The position numbers were made by a program, and so were the translations under genes. A DNA stretch of 64,000 bases, taken from contig NC_091676.1 in the NCBI RefSeq assembly GCF_042453785.1, positions 1,247,501-1,311,500 on the forward strand, given 5' to 3'. This document shows positions 1 to 12,019 of this stretch, one piece after another (the stretch's first letter is position 1; each line of letters starts with the position of its first letter). The DNA comes from Malus domestica. Its lineage: Eukaryota > Streptophyta > Magnoliopsida > Rosales > Rosaceae. The notes under the pieces are model-generated. The model did no database searches, was not told the origin of the DNA, and was given only the letters and a program-made list of their open reading frames with translations.

Positions 1-200
1 GACGGAGTTTACGAGAAGGACCATAAATGCACGTTTTGATGAGTTAAGAGATCAATGATCATGAATTTTTAGTTTATGGACCATTGCTTCAATTATGTTA
101 AAATTGAGAAACCATTTCTATAATTTTCTCAAAAGTCAAACACCAAAACTCAAAAGCAGCTCCACCGAGAAAAATAAAAATCGGTGTGTATTTTCATAAG

Positions 201-260
201 TGGGCTTGGGTGTCTAACTTTAGTGGGCCTCCGGCTATAAAAGCCCGTAATTGTATACAT
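201..260 (+). promoter_or_regulatory. Core promoter of the INTS11 gene
   Basis: A TATA box (ctataaaa, about 235-242) lies about 125 bp upstream of the chosen ATG at 363. Two TGGGCY 'site II' elements (gtgggctt near 201, agtgggcct near 223) sit just upstream. Site II elements are typical of plant housekeeping promoters, which fits an RNA-processing gene. The transcription start itself is inferred, not seen. Confidence 0.5.
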
Positions 261-362
261 ATTTCGTTGTTTTCCGGCTATTTTTATTTACACTCACCAC
301 GAAACGAATCAATCGCCCGCCCAGAACTGAAAAGCGCGCCAAGAACCCGCGCATAACTTCTC

Positions 363-3300
363 ATGGCCATCGACTCTCTCGTCCTCGGTAGTTCTACCCC
401 TCCACCTTCTTCCCCAATACTCTCTCTGCATTTTCTTTATTCTGTTAATATTTTTTTGCCCTAAAATTGAATCTTCTGATGTACTCAGGCGCCGGGCAAG
501 AGGTCGGTAAGAGCTGCGTGGTGGTGACAATCAATGGGAAACGAATCATGTTCGACTGCGGAATGCACATGGGCTATCTCGACCACCGCCGCTACCCCGA
601 TTTCTCTCGCATTCCCAAATCGCAGAACGAGTCGAACTTCGATCACTCCATTACTTGCATCATCATCACCCACTTGTAAGAACTCAAATTTATTTTTATA
701 ATTATTGATGGTTTATTCGAGTTAGCTCAGTATTTGTTGATTTTTTGCAATTGGGTGACGCAGTCACTTAGATCACGTTGGGGCTCTTCCTTACTTCACC
801 GAGGTCTGCGGTTATCAGGGTCCAATTTACATGACGGTAAGGTGCTCGATGAAATGTCTCCGTGAATTCATATTTTGGTGGTGGTGTTGTAATGATTTTT
901 CGTGATTGTGCTGCAGTATCCGACAAAGGCACTGTCTCCTATAATGTTGGAGGACTATCGAAAAGTGATGGTGGAGCGAAGGGGTGAGGAAGAGCAGTTT
1001 TCGTCTCATCACATTGCCGAGTGCATGAAGAAAGGTACATAACCTTTTCATATAATTTTGTAGTAAGTTCCTTGAACATTGGAACCGATTCATGTTTTTG
1101 TTGTTCGGGGGTGTTTTCTGTATGGCTCCTCAATGCAGTAATACCTGTGGATCTGAAGCAGACAGTGCAGGTTGATAAAGACCTTCAAATCCGTGCATAC
1201 TATGCAGGACATGTAAGGCTTGTTTATCTCTCATATTGAATGCATTGTGTCTTGATAGCCATGTTTTCGTGCACCGCAACTGAATTATACCTCTACTATT
1301 TGATGTGTCATTCCTTGAGTCCTAATAACTTATTATATTTCTAAGGTTCTTGGAGCGGCAATGTTTTACGCAAAGGTGGGAGACGCCACTATGGTGTACA
1401 CAGGAGACTATAATATGACACCAGATAGGCATCTTGGAGCAGCTCAAATTGACCGACTAAATTTGGACCTTCTTATTTCAGAGTATGGGATGTCTTTCTT
1501 TTGTATATTGTTTGGACTTTGCACCTCAACAATTGTTGCACATTCAACTTTTTCTTTGATCTCCTTTGTTGACGAACTTAGGGTACAAAACTTATGCTGC
1601 ATGAAATTTTTGTTTCCCGTGGACTTGCTTATAAGTAGGCTTCTCCTAATATTTTCCTGTCACAGATCCACGTATGCAACAACCATACGCGATTCAAAAT
1701 ATGCCCGGGAAAGAGAATTTCTCAGAGCTGTAAGTAAATGATAAAGTAGAAGTGTCAACAGTTCATGTTATGGTTTTAACTTGAATTACGAGAGTCATAA
1801 TAATCAAACTATCGGTCCTTTGATATGCAACTCCTTGCTTTAAGCATCAATTTGCATACATGTTTTCATGCATGCATTCATTTGTAAAACCTGGTGGCAG
1901 TCAAAATTGGATACAAAAGTTTTCTTGCGTTTGTCCCTTAAAGGCAGTTTTGCTGGTTATTTTTAATGTAATTTAATTCAGGTTCATAAATGTGTTGCTG
2001 CCGGTGGAAAAGTTCTAATTCCAACTTTTGCTCTTGGAAGAGCTCAGGTATTATGCCACACCAATTCTAATTCTTTGTATCTTTATGTTTTATCTTGTTC
2101 TGTTTCTTTTTGTGCTAATGTTTTGGTAGCCAATGCTGAGCCCTGCTTGTGAAATTTGTTCGGAAAGTAATCTAATATTTTGTAGGAACTCTGTATCTTG
2201 TTGGAAGATTACTGGGAGCGCATGAATCTAAAGGTTCCTATTTACTTCTCAGCAGGTTTGCACTAGCTGCTGTTCTTTCCTCTCCACATCTATTAACTGT
2301 TTGCAGGAACTGTATGCTTTTCTGTCAAATGCTAATTTTCATCGCTTGCATAATTACATCAATTGGATTAGAATATTTTGAGACCTATACAAGGGGTAAT
2401 TGAATCTTTGAGATGATTCTAGAAACCTATCGATGTGCCTGAAAATCTTTTACGGTTTCTCAATTTCTGGGAGTGCCTTCATTTTCCTATTGGTATATAG
2501 TGGTGTATCAAATTTCTACTGACGATGTTAATTCTTTCAGGTTTGACCCTTCAAGCCAATATGTATTATAAGATGCTTATCAGTTGGACCAGTCAGAAAG
2601 TCAAAGAAACGTACTCCACGCATAATGCCTTTGATTTTAAGAACGGTACTTTTTTTATCTGACTTGCTGAAAGATTAAAGTAGTAGTTTATGAGAAATCA
2701 AGATACGATGTTGTAACGTGTAATCGAAAAAAAGAAGATACAATCTTACTCTTTGGGATTGAAGCAGAACAGATTAAGAGTGAGTAATTTGTCAAGTACC
2801 AATATAAGATGTTCATGAAAAGGGGGAACTGCGCAGCACTATTATGCACATATAATCACTCTATATTTTAAGTAAACTTTACGAGAATTGATTCTGGAAA
2901 ATATTATTCCATTGCTTGATATCTAATTGCTTAACGAGGCCTCCATCTTACTCTTATTGTTTTGAATGTTAAAGCTCACAAGTTCGACCGTTCGATGATG
3001 CATGCTCCTGGACCCTGTGTTCTGTTTGCGACACCAGGGATGATCAGTGGTGGCTTTTCACTTGAGGTTTTCAAGCACTGGGCTCCTTCGGCGATGAATC
3101 TTGTTACACTGCCCGGGTAATTGCCTCTTTCTGGTTCATATGTTTTAAATATCAAATTTTATGCTCAGATATCAGTACTAAACTTCTGGGTTGGAATTTG
3201 AACTTTTCAGTCATTGTTCCTCTTTTCTTTTCTAGGTATTGCGTGGCTGGAACCATAGGGCATAAATTGATGTCGGGAAAACCCACCAAAATTGATCTGG

Positions 3301-4317
3301 ACAAGGACACACAAATTGATGTTCGATGCCAGGTTCACCTTTATATTCCTTGAGTTTCGATTTAAGTCCCGTTACAGAGTGTGATTATCTGCGTGCGAAA
3401 ATCACTTTCTGGAGTGTTTGGCTTTTGATATTTTGATTGTTGCTTACATATACAAGTCTTATACATTCTTTTGGCGTTACCAGATTCATCAGTTGTCTTT
3501 CAGTCCTCACACAGACGCCAAAGGAATTATGGATCTTGTAAAATTTCTCTCCCCTAAGCACGTCATACTTGTTCATGGCGAGAAGCCGAGGATGGCGATT
3601 CTAAAAGGAAAAATCCAGTCGGAGCTGGGAATTCAGTGTTACGACCCTGCAAACAATGAGACCGTGTCAGTCCCATCAACCCACTACGCGAAAGCAGTAG
3701 CTTCCGACACGTTCATCCGAAGCTGTTCGAATCCAAACTTCAAGTTCTCGAAAAGAAGTTCAGAAGATGAACATGGTTTGAGTTTGGGAACCAGAAATTC
3801 GACTCCAGGACTGCAAGTAAGCGATGAGAGGGCAGCAGAAGGGGTTTTGGTTATGGAGAAAAGCAAAAAAACCAAGGTAGTACACCAAGAGGAGCTTATG
3901 CTTATGTTAGGAGAGAAAAAGCACCAAGTACAATTTGCTTATTGCTGCCCTGTTCAGACCGGCAACTTGAAAGAGGCCAAAAGCACTTCTGGAAACGACG
4001 ATCAGCTTTGCAAATCTGAGAGATGCTCTCGGCTTCTCCGCAGATTATCTGCGAAACTTTCAAATGAGTTTTCTGAGGGGAACATCCAAGACTTTGAGGA
4101 TCACCTTGAAGTGGCATCGTTTCGCGCATCCGTTTGCTTGAAGGAAAACTGCCCTCACAGACTACTGGATGGCCATGGCGTTCGGAATAAATCTGAAGAA
4201 GCAGTTTATTTCTGCTGCAGTTGGGCAATGGCAGATGAGAAGCTTGCATGGCAAGTCATTTCAATCTGTCAAAACTTCTCCATGCATGAGCAAAGCAAGG
4301 GGGCTTCTACTCTGTAG
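363..4317 (+). CDS. INTS11: Integrator subunit 11 / CPSF73-II-like RNA endonuclease, 13 exons
   Basis: This is a metallo-beta-lactamase/beta-CASP RNA endonuclease, the catalytic subunit of plant Integrator-like 3'-end processing of snRNA and related transcripts, acting in the nucleus. I read these exons: 363-387, 489-675, 764-836, 917-1034, 1139-1212, 1346-1482, 1666-1729, 1982-2047, 2186-2255, 2541-2645, 2975-3116, 3236-3332, 3484-4317. All introns are GT-AG, and they join to 663 aa; Arabidopsis CPSF73-II is about 613 aa. The protein opens [17 protein letters not shown]. The zinc-binding HxHxDH motif (THFHLDHVGA, about residue 70) is split by the second intron. [14 protein letters not shown] and [11 protein letters not shown] are the usual MBL/beta-CASP blocks. 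The last exon is long and carries the Integrator-specific C-terminal region (CSNPNFKFS, DGVLVxEKSKK-like). No lesion was seen. The choice of the II (INTS11) rather than the CPSF73-I paralogue rests on the N-terminus and C-terminal tail. Confidence 0.93.
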
Positions 4318-5349
4318 GCAGTCCCCGATGGTCGGAGACTTATTTACCCTTAGAATGTCACTGTGACAAGTCTCAAATTAATAATCTATTATAGTAGAAT
4401 ATTAAGCACACGACAGAGTGTTATTGGTTTGAGATCGTTTCAGATGGTGGCAGATCACGAGAGGAGCACGTGTGAAGAGAACAAACGTACGACACATCGT
4501 GCGCCGCTATCAGAGAACAAACCGCGTGTTGTCCAACCCTACCAGCACGTGGTGGTAGATCCTTTTGGAGACTTGCCTGGGTTGGATGCTGCAGCTGCTG
4601 CTTGCTTGGTTGACCAAGTTGACTTGTAGGTGGGTGAGTGGTAGGAAGCTAGTAGGTCTTTATATTTTTTTTTTATTTTTTTTTAGTACATCGATATTTT
4701 TACATTAAGGAAATGGGAGGTTCGGCTAATCATACGATAGGTAACCTAATTTGGTATCAAATTTATCATCCATGAGATTCGAACCTAAGAGCTCTTACTC
4801 TCAAGTAAAAAGGAATACTACCAGACCGTAATACTGAATGGCGAAAAGAAGTTAGTAGTTAGTTCCTTTATTTATCCGTTCAAAATATGAATATGTGTAT
4901 GCATGTAGATCGCCTACATTTATTGGATGGGGTTTTACAGCAAAAATACATGAAAAGCATGAAGGTCATGAATTAACCACCTGTTTTTTGCTTCTTTATC
5001 AAATGGGAATTGTGTTCATAATTTTCAACCAAAAGAGCCACATGAAGGGCTGGTTTGGAGTTGCTTAAAAAAAATTTAAAAAGCAGCTTTTTAAAAAATT
5101 TGATATTAATGGGTGTAAAATAGTAGAAACAAAAGCAGTTCGCCCATGCTTCAAAAAAAAGTTTTTTTCTTCTTTTTTTATAAGAGGGAGGTGAATGATA
5201 CCAATTAATAAGAAGAAAAAAATGATACCAATTAATAAAACTTTCATATTAAAAATCTTACATTTGTCTCTCTTTTTGCTTTTATTGTACTTTTTGTACA
5301 ATAATTTACCAAATACTTACTTTTTCAACATTTATTTATTCTCACATGA
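4318..5349. other. Intergenic: INTS11 3' UTR, SINE, AT-rich spacer
   Basis: The 3' UTR of INTS11 probably lies in the first few hundred bases. An open frame at 4363-4629 has no family I recognise and is not supported as a gene. A SINE follows, then AT-rich DNA with homopolymer runs up to the MITE at 5353. Confidence 0.5.
4655..4850 (-). mobile_element. tRNA-derived SINE
   Basis: Read on the minus strand this has an A-box-like stretch (ggtctggtagtattcc), a B box (aggttcgaatctc, near 4785-4797) and an A-rich 3' tail, seen as the T-rich run at 4662-4684 on the plus strand. Imperfect flanking direct repeats of the form gaagYtagtag occur at about 4646 and 4848. A second relative lies at 6770-6935. 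The family name is not assigned. Confidence 0.5.
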
Positions 5350-5352
5350 TAA

Positions 5353-5732
5353 GACCATCTCCAACTCTGGGCTAAAAGCCAAATTACCCCCCAAACACTC
5401 TCCAACCCATGCTAAAATTTTAGGCTAAATGCCAAATGCTATTTCTGGGCCAAATACCCCCAGCTTTCCCCCCGGGCTAAATGCGAAATGTTTATCGGAA
5501 TTTAAATTTTTTTAGATTAAAATGTTCATAAAATTAATTTACAATAATCTACATATTTATTTTTTTAATAAAAATTGATTTAAGAAAAAAATTTAGGCTA
5601 ATTTCATTCTTTAATAATTCCGGGCTAAAATTTTAGGGTAGAAGGGTTGGAGCAGAAAAGATGTTTCTGGGCTAAAAGCTAAATTTTCCGGGCTAAAAAA
5701 TTTGGCTTTTAGCCCAAGGGTTGGAGATGGTC
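5353..5732. mobile_element. Tourist/PIF-Harbinger-type MITE
   Basis: A 380-bp AT-rich element with about 30-bp terminal inverted repeats (gaccatctccaac, then ctgggctaaaagcc) at both ends and no coding capacity. The 3-bp target duplication TAA is visible at 5350-5352 and 5733-5735. TAA duplications are the hallmark of the PIF/Harbinger superfamily. Internal copies of gggctaaa/tttagccc make it strongly foldable. Confidence 0.8.
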
Positions 5733-5735
5733 TAA

Positions 5736-6207
5736 CAGAATTAGTTTTGAAAAAAATATAGCATATATGGAAAAAATAGAAAAAGTGTGATTCAAAAATA
5801 GAAAAAAAAAAAAGGAATTAAAATCTAGTGAAATTGAAATAGAGGGAAGAAGTTGATTTCAAACGGAGCGGTTAAGGGAGTCGTGGTGCGTTGGCATTTG
5901 GCGCAAAAAACAAACTCAACGACGGAGGACTCTATGTACGTAAAATTACCAAAAAAACCAGCAAAAACCTTCACCTGCCATTCAACAGCACAAGCACAGC
6001 GTCGTGGAGATTCTGAGACTTGGAGACCTCGCAGACTCTGGAAATTCCTAAATTATCCCTCACCTCGTCCATCTTTGTCAACTCACTCAATCCTACTCAA
6101 TTCAGTCTGGACTCCACAAATTTGATTGAAATTATAAATTAATCGTCATGTCTTTCTTTTTCTCCCAATAGCAATCGCCAATTGAATTTCAATTTCCATC
6201 ACAAAAC
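5736..6207 (+). other. Upstream region of the RING E3 gene
   Basis: Contains A-rich DNA, then a more balanced stretch from about 5850 that should hold the promoter and 5' UTR of the RING gene. No unambiguous TATA box was identified. An open frame at 5853-6125 is not supported by any family resemblance. Confidence 0.35.
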
Positions 6208-8607
6208 ATGGCGTCGGAATCTTCAGCTGCGGCGGCGGCGGAGGCCGAGTCACGTGCGCCGCTTCTTGTTTCGCGCCAGGGGAGCAGCGGCCGCGAGTCG
6301 TCCGACCTCGGCTCCCCGACCGCTCGGTCCGCCATGCTGGCGATGCTGCTGGGGCGGGCTACCGGGCGCAGGGGGCCGTCGATGCTAGTGCGGGAGACGG
6401 CGGCGCGGGAGCTGGACGAGCGGCGCGCCGACTGGGGGTACTCGAAGCCGGTCGTGGCTCTGGACATGATGTGGAACACGGCGTTCGTGGTGGTGTCCGT
6501 GGTGATGCTGTTTTGGACGAAGGACGAGCGGCCTAACACGCCGATCCGGCTGTGGATCTGCGGGTATGTGCTGCAGTGTATTGTGCACGTGGTGCTGGTG
6601 TGGGTGGAGTACCGGAGGAGGAATAATATTGCTCGGAGGCTTAGTAGGAGGAACCAGGAGGCCCAGCAGGAGGAGCACCAGGTCGATATCGATGCTGTTG
6701 ATACCGACGATGAAGAAGCAGCCGGGGAATTGGCGAATTTCACTCGCTCCAGGTTCCATTTTTCTTGCTTTTTATTTTTTGAACAAAAAATATTATTTAC
6801 GCTAAAAGAGAGTGGTAGTCAGGTTAGTAATAATGTGATTCAAATTTGCATTTGGCGAGAATCGAACATAAGACCACTCATTTACAACTGAAGTGAAGAG
6901 GAATACCACTAGATCGTAGTACCAAGTGACTACTAATTTTGTTAGAATTTATGGAGTTCAAATTGGACGGTAGAAAGCAGTTTAATTGACTAGTAATTCT
7001 GATTAATGGGCTGCTGTTTCATAATATTATGTATTAAATTGGAGATTAGTGAATATACTTAGACTACTTTATTTCCATCTGTTTGAAGAAATGGGATTGA
7101 AACTTGACCCAAAAGAAAGAAGAAGAAAGTTGAAAAAGCACCTTAAACTGGAAACTGGTGTCAAAGTTGATCAGTGCAAGTGAGGGTCCTATAACATTGT
7201 TTTAATCCCGCAGCTATGATGGCTTTGTTATGAAAACCCCAACTTAACTCGACCATCGAAACTCCAATCTAGACATAATTCATAATTCTCTCTAGTATTC
7301 ATATTGTTTGGAAATGATGCAAGCAACATATGCATTCTTGTTCGATTTGACCGCTGTTATGATTGCTTTCTATGGTATTTGATTCCAGGCCCTAGCCTTA
7401 TATGCAATTAGAGTTTTCATCATGTTTGCTGACCTATAAACTGTTTTATATGGCCTAGTGTCTCTAAACGATGCGAAACGGTGAATACAATGGTGTCATT
7501 TCTCTGGTGGATAGTTGGTTTCTATTGGGTAGTCTCTGGCGGTGAAGTTCTTCTGCAAAATGCTCCACATTTGTACTGGTATTTCTGTAATCCATCTATC
7601 GAGACTTGTTCCTTGACCTGAAAATATAGGCATCATGTGTGTTTGGCTGTGTTTATGGAGATATTTCCTTTTTTATGACTTGGTAATTTAATCTGTTTCA
7701 ACAAATGGTTCTTTAGGAATTTATTAGTTTCACCAGAAGTGGAGTTATGACATTATAATGTTAGCGGTGAATACAGAAGCTGGAGGAAGGCATATCACGT
7801 CTAAAACCTTACTGTTAATTACTATAGTGACCGTCAACTTCTAACTGCTATATCTGCTTCTGAATTTACAGGTTGGCTGTGGTTTTTCTGGCATTTGATG
7901 TCTTTTTTGCCATCTTCTGTGTTGTCCTGGCATGTTTGATTGGAGTTGCTCTTTGTTGCTGTTTGCCATGCATCATTGCAATTCTTTACGCCGTTGCAGG
8001 ACAGGTATGAAGAGAGAACCTGTAACTATGATTCCAAATTTTCTTGACAAAGTGGTGGAGTTGTCATTGCTTATTCTTGGCTATTTTTTTGGTGTGACAA
8101 TGTAGGAAGGTGCGTCCGAAGCAGATCTCAGTATTCTGCCAAAATACAGGTTTCGAGTGAGCAGTGAGGAAAAACCTAGTGTTGGAGCTGGGAAAATGAT
8201 TCCGGTAGAAACAAGCAGTGGGTACCTAGCAGTTGAGCGTGTTCTTTTATCTGAGGATGCGGTATGTTATGGCATTATGCATTGCAATTACATTTCGGTC
8301 ATTAGTGAAAAAATCCATTTGTCCTACTTAGCAAGTCAGATATATGTCTACATATGCGTATTATATTATTGCATTTGCAACGTCTTAATTTCTGACGAAT
8401 TAAATGCTTTAACGATTTATGGTTTTTCCGTTTAATTCTTTTCAGGAGTGTTGTATATGTCTCAGCCCGTATGAGGATGGGACAGAGCTTCATACGCTTC
8501 CCTGTAACCATCATTTCCACGCGACGTGCATTGTGAAATGGCTTAAAATGAATGCAACATGTCCTCTCTGCAAGTTCAACATTCTCAAGGGAAATGAACC
8601 GGTTTAA
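6208..8607 (+). CDS. RIE1: RIE1-type membrane RING-H2 E3 ubiquitin ligase, 4 exons
   Basis: Probable membrane-bound RING-H2 E3 ubiquitin ligase of the family that includes Arabidopsis RIE1 and At4g11680/At1g12760-like proteins. Exons 6208-6752, 7872-8004, 8106-8261 and 8446-8607 join cleanly to 331 aa. The N-terminus is low-complexity Ala/Glu/Ser, then two hydrophobic segments (around residues 90-108 and 112-130), an acidic loop ([16 protein letters not shown]), and a long hydrophobic pair encoded by exon 2 ([20 protein letters not shown], then [16 protein letters not shown]). The C-terminal exon encodes a full C3H2C3 [21 protein letters not shown]. The start at 6208 follows a plausible 5' UTR, and the GC-rich first exon is typical of the family. 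The substrate cannot be told from sequence. The gene lies directly downstream of INTS11 on the same strand. Confidence 0.9.
6770..6935 (-). mobile_element. tRNA-derived SINE in intron 1 of the RING gene
   Basis: Minus-strand reading gives gatctagtggtattcc (A-box region) and gttcgattctcg (B box), with an A-rich end on the plus-strand left side. It is the same family type as the SINE at 4655-4850. It starts about 20 bp after the exon 1 donor. A third, poorer relative is seen at about 18261-18375. Confidence 0.5.
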
Positions 8608-9282
8608 AGGATCGATGGGAAACTGCAAGTGCCGTATGTACAGAAACTGTGAAGTCTGCAAAGCTTTTTAAATAGTTTATTGATATGAATTACAGCATAG
8701 TAAACTGGACATCATTTTGTCTGTTTTCCGGCCATTTGGAGTCGCTTTTGATTCATTCAGTTTTTGTCCGTGCGGTTTCACGCCTGTGCAAAAAATGGGG
8801 ATACAGGTAACAGGCTTCAAAATCTTGGTAATCTGTTACATTGGGTTCCTTTCCGAGCAAGGAAAAACGATTGTTTTGGATGTTTATGTATTCATGTTTG
8901 TTGTTCCGAGGTTGCCAAGAGTTCAACGATTGTTTTGCATATTTACACAAGCTGTGATTCTTGCTTGCTTCAGTCGAATCGACCCGTGCGATTCCTCCTC
9001 CTCCATTTTCCTGCAACTGCATTTCCGTGTCGGTGCAACTTTACGACTTCCAGAAGACCACAAGATGACACAGGAACCTTTTGTATAGTTCCCGGTAGCC
9101 CGGCGAACTAAATCTGAGTGCAGTGCGTGGCTACCCAGCGTGACATACCACAAAACAAACAGTGGAATTGATTGAATATGTCGTAGCACTGCGTAGACAT
9201 AAAACCAAGCCAAACTCGCGTAATCCGCACAACAAATACCTATGTACGCTACTATATGCGCCACTGGAAGCCCTTGGCTTCC
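8608..9282 (+). other. 3' UTR region of the RING gene and spacer
   Basis: The first few hundred bases are probably 3' UTR. Several overlapping open frames (8717-9264) exist on both strands, but none shows a recognisable domain. I see no further gene here. Confidence 0.4.
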
Positions 9283-9687
9283 AAACTAGACCCGTAAAAG
9301 GGTTAGGTTTATCGGGATTGAGTCAGGTTTAATCCGACCCGTTAAGTTAACAGGTTATCCGAACTTAATCCGTTAAGCTAACGGATCTTCCGAACCTGAC
9401 CCGTTAACCTAGCGGGTCACCTGTTTCACCCATTAACACCCATTAACAATTATTATTATTTTATTTTTTTTGCATAGAGTTTATTTTTTGTTGTTAAAAT
9501 TTGATTGAAATTACTAAAACAACCTCAACTAACGGATCTAATGGGTTGACCCAAAGTGACCCGTTATTTAACGGGTTCACCCGTTAGCGATCCGACCCGA
9601 CCCATTAACCATCCACTCAAATACTAATATTAACGGATCGGGTCGAATCGGGTTAACGGATCGGGTCCAAAATGCCAGGTCTAGTTC
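9283..9687. repeat. Short-word repeat element with aactagacc ends
   Basis: About 400 bp made almost wholly of variants of gacccgttaa / taacgggtc in both orientations, around an AT-rich core (9448-9530). The two ends are inverted: aactagaccc at 9284 and ggtctagtt at 9678. No coding capacity. It is probably a non-autonomous, foldable DNA repeat; the superfamily is not assigned. Confidence 0.45.
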
Positions 9688-9990
9688 AACCAACCTTTAC
9701 TAGCACTGCATGAGTTAAACCATTTTCTGCTTTGTTAATCTTTGTAGGAAAAAAACGTCTCACATGTGCAAGATAAAAAAGGAATGAAGGCTAACCGCTA
9801 CGAGGTAGATTAGTGGTTTGGGGTGAATTTCAGAACCGTATTGTTGATCCCGATAACCAAGAAGCAGCTGAAATACCTTTATGCGTCTTCTTAGCCCTCG
9901 AAAGAGTAGATTGTCGTTGTTTTTCCACCAACTCGTCCTTTAAATGAAACAAGGAATAACGTTTTTTTATAATAGAAAAACATAATAGGC

Positions 9991-10010
9991 ACCCAATTAA
10001 AAATAAACAA
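9991..10010. repeat. Target site duplication (left) of the RTE composite
   Basis: The 20-base sequence acccaattaaaaataaacaa is repeated exactly at 18146-18165. It flanks the whole 8.1-kb insertion, and the left copy runs directly into the (CAA)n complement of the LINE (TTG)n tail. This shows that the composite inserted as one unit. Confidence 0.92.
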
Positions 10011-10613
10011 CAACAACAACAAAGCCTTTTCCCACTAAGTGGGGTCGGCTATATGAATCCTAGAACGCCATTGCGCTCGGTTTGTGTCATGTCCTCCGTT
10101 AGATCCAAGTACTCTAAGCCTTTTCTTAGAGTCTCTTCCAAAGTTTTCCTAGGTCTTCCTCTACCCCTTCGGCCCTGAACCTCTGTCCCGTAGTCACATC
10201 TTCGAACCGGAGCGTCAGTCGGCCTTCTTTGCACATGTCCAAATCACCGGAACCGATTTTCTCTCATCTTTCCTTCAATTTCGGCTACTCCTACTTTACC
10301 TCAGATATCCTCATTCTCAATCTTATCCTTTCTCGTGTGCCCACACATCCCACGAAGCATCCTCATCTCTGCTACACCCATTTTGTGTACGTGTTGATGT
10401 TTCACCGCCCAACATTCTGTGCCATACAACATCGCTGGCCTTATTGCCGTCTTATAAAATTTTCCCTTGAGCTTCAGTGGCCTACGACGGTCACACAACA
10501 TGCTGGATGCACTCTTACACTTCATCCATCCAGCTCGTATTCTATGGTTGAGATCTCCATCTAATTCTCCGTTCTCTTGTAAGATAGATCCTAGGTAGCG
10601 AAAACGGTCGCTT
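10011..10613 (-). mobile_element. Second copy of the LINE 3' end (copy A)
   Basis: Encodes, with in-frame decay, the C-terminal part of the RTE protein ([42 protein letters not shown]). It ends with cccacttagtgggaaaaggc and (TTG)n, seen as (CAA)n on the plus strand. It repeats what is already present at 14879-15460. Simple-repeat tails of this kind are known for plant RTE LINEs. An open frame (10301-10708) crosses from X into this segment. Confidence 0.85.
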
Positions 10614-12019
10614 TTTGTGATCTTCGCTAAATTGCTCTGGTCATTAGTGTGGATAAGTATATAAATGGATAGAGATAGGAAAGCAAACACAAGATGTACG
10701 TGGTTCACCCAGATTGGCTATGTCCACGGAATAGAAGAGTTCTCATTAATTGTGAAGGGTTTACACAAGTACATAGGTTCAAGCTCTCCTTTAGTGAGTA
10801 CAAGTGAATGATTTAGTACAAATGACATTAGAGTACAAATGACATTAGGAAATATTGTGGGAGAATGATCTCGTAATCACGAAACTTCTAAGTATCGGAG
10901 TGTGGTATCATCTTGACTTGCCTTATCTGTCTCATAGGTAGATGTGGAAGCTTCTCTGGAAGTACTCTTCCTCCATCCAGGGGTGGTATCTTTAACTGGT
11001 GGAGATGCACAAGGTAATGTATCAATTTCACTTTAAGCTTACTTGTAGTTTCAGGCTTGGTCAAGCGCGATACAAACCATGTAGTAAGAGTCCCCCAAGT
11101 CGCCGAGCTAGGGGATTTGCTGAAAGAGGTGACAGACAAGGTAAGCAATCAGAGCTCCGGCTGATTGTTCACCTTCTCCCCATCTTGCAGCAGCATGAAG
11201 GATAAAGAGAAGAAAAATGAGAAGAGATGATATGAGATACTTTTGCTTTTGAAGAAGTAACTTTCCACAGGCTTATTCTTGAACTGAGCTGGAGGGTTTT
11301 CTGGTTTCCTCCAGAGTATAAGGCCGACTGAAGAATTTGAGGGTCAAAACAAGTCCATCAAATCTAGAGTACGTTCGACCCTGCTGATATGGGATACTTT
11401 TGCTTTTGACAAAGTAATGGATGGATCGGCACGTGTGCTGTTACGCTTGTCTCCACATGCTTCCTTGTATCCTTCGCACTTGCCCTATCTGTTCCTCAAG
11501 CAGATGCGGTATCTTCCCTGGCAACATAAGATGTTGAAGATGAGTACTCGAGAGCAATGCCAGGTAAGTAATCAGGTAAAGGGTTCCAGGCTGTCAGTTC
11601 CTGGCTGGGAGCTTGATTTCAAGTGCTGACTGATTGCTCTCTTTCTCCTTGTCTTGCAGGTAAAAACAAGGCCAAAGGAAAAGACAGGGAAAAAGCATGA
11701 TATGGGATACTCTTGCTTTTAACCCTGATGATATGAGATATTCTTGCTCTAGTATAGCTTGTTTGCAGAGGTATTATCGGGGGGAAAGAAAGCTGAATAT
11801 TTCGAAAGGCTTCGTTGGGAGTGCCCTCTCAGATATGAGGAAGGGTTGAGCATTTTTGCAGGTCTGCCTGTCCGTTGGGGATGGAGGTCGACATATATAG
11901 GAGTCTCCCTAACAACAAGTAGTAATGCTATTCCTTTACCCTGCTTGGTCATAGCACGGTAGTGGGAGCTGCCAGCTTCACATGTTTTAACTCTGTCAGA
12001 GCACTTTGAAAAAGTGGTA

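Noticed and set aside
8717..9264. Several open frames of 89-123 codons after the RING gene
   Set aside because: Overlapping frames on both strands with no domain, in the probable 3' UTR.
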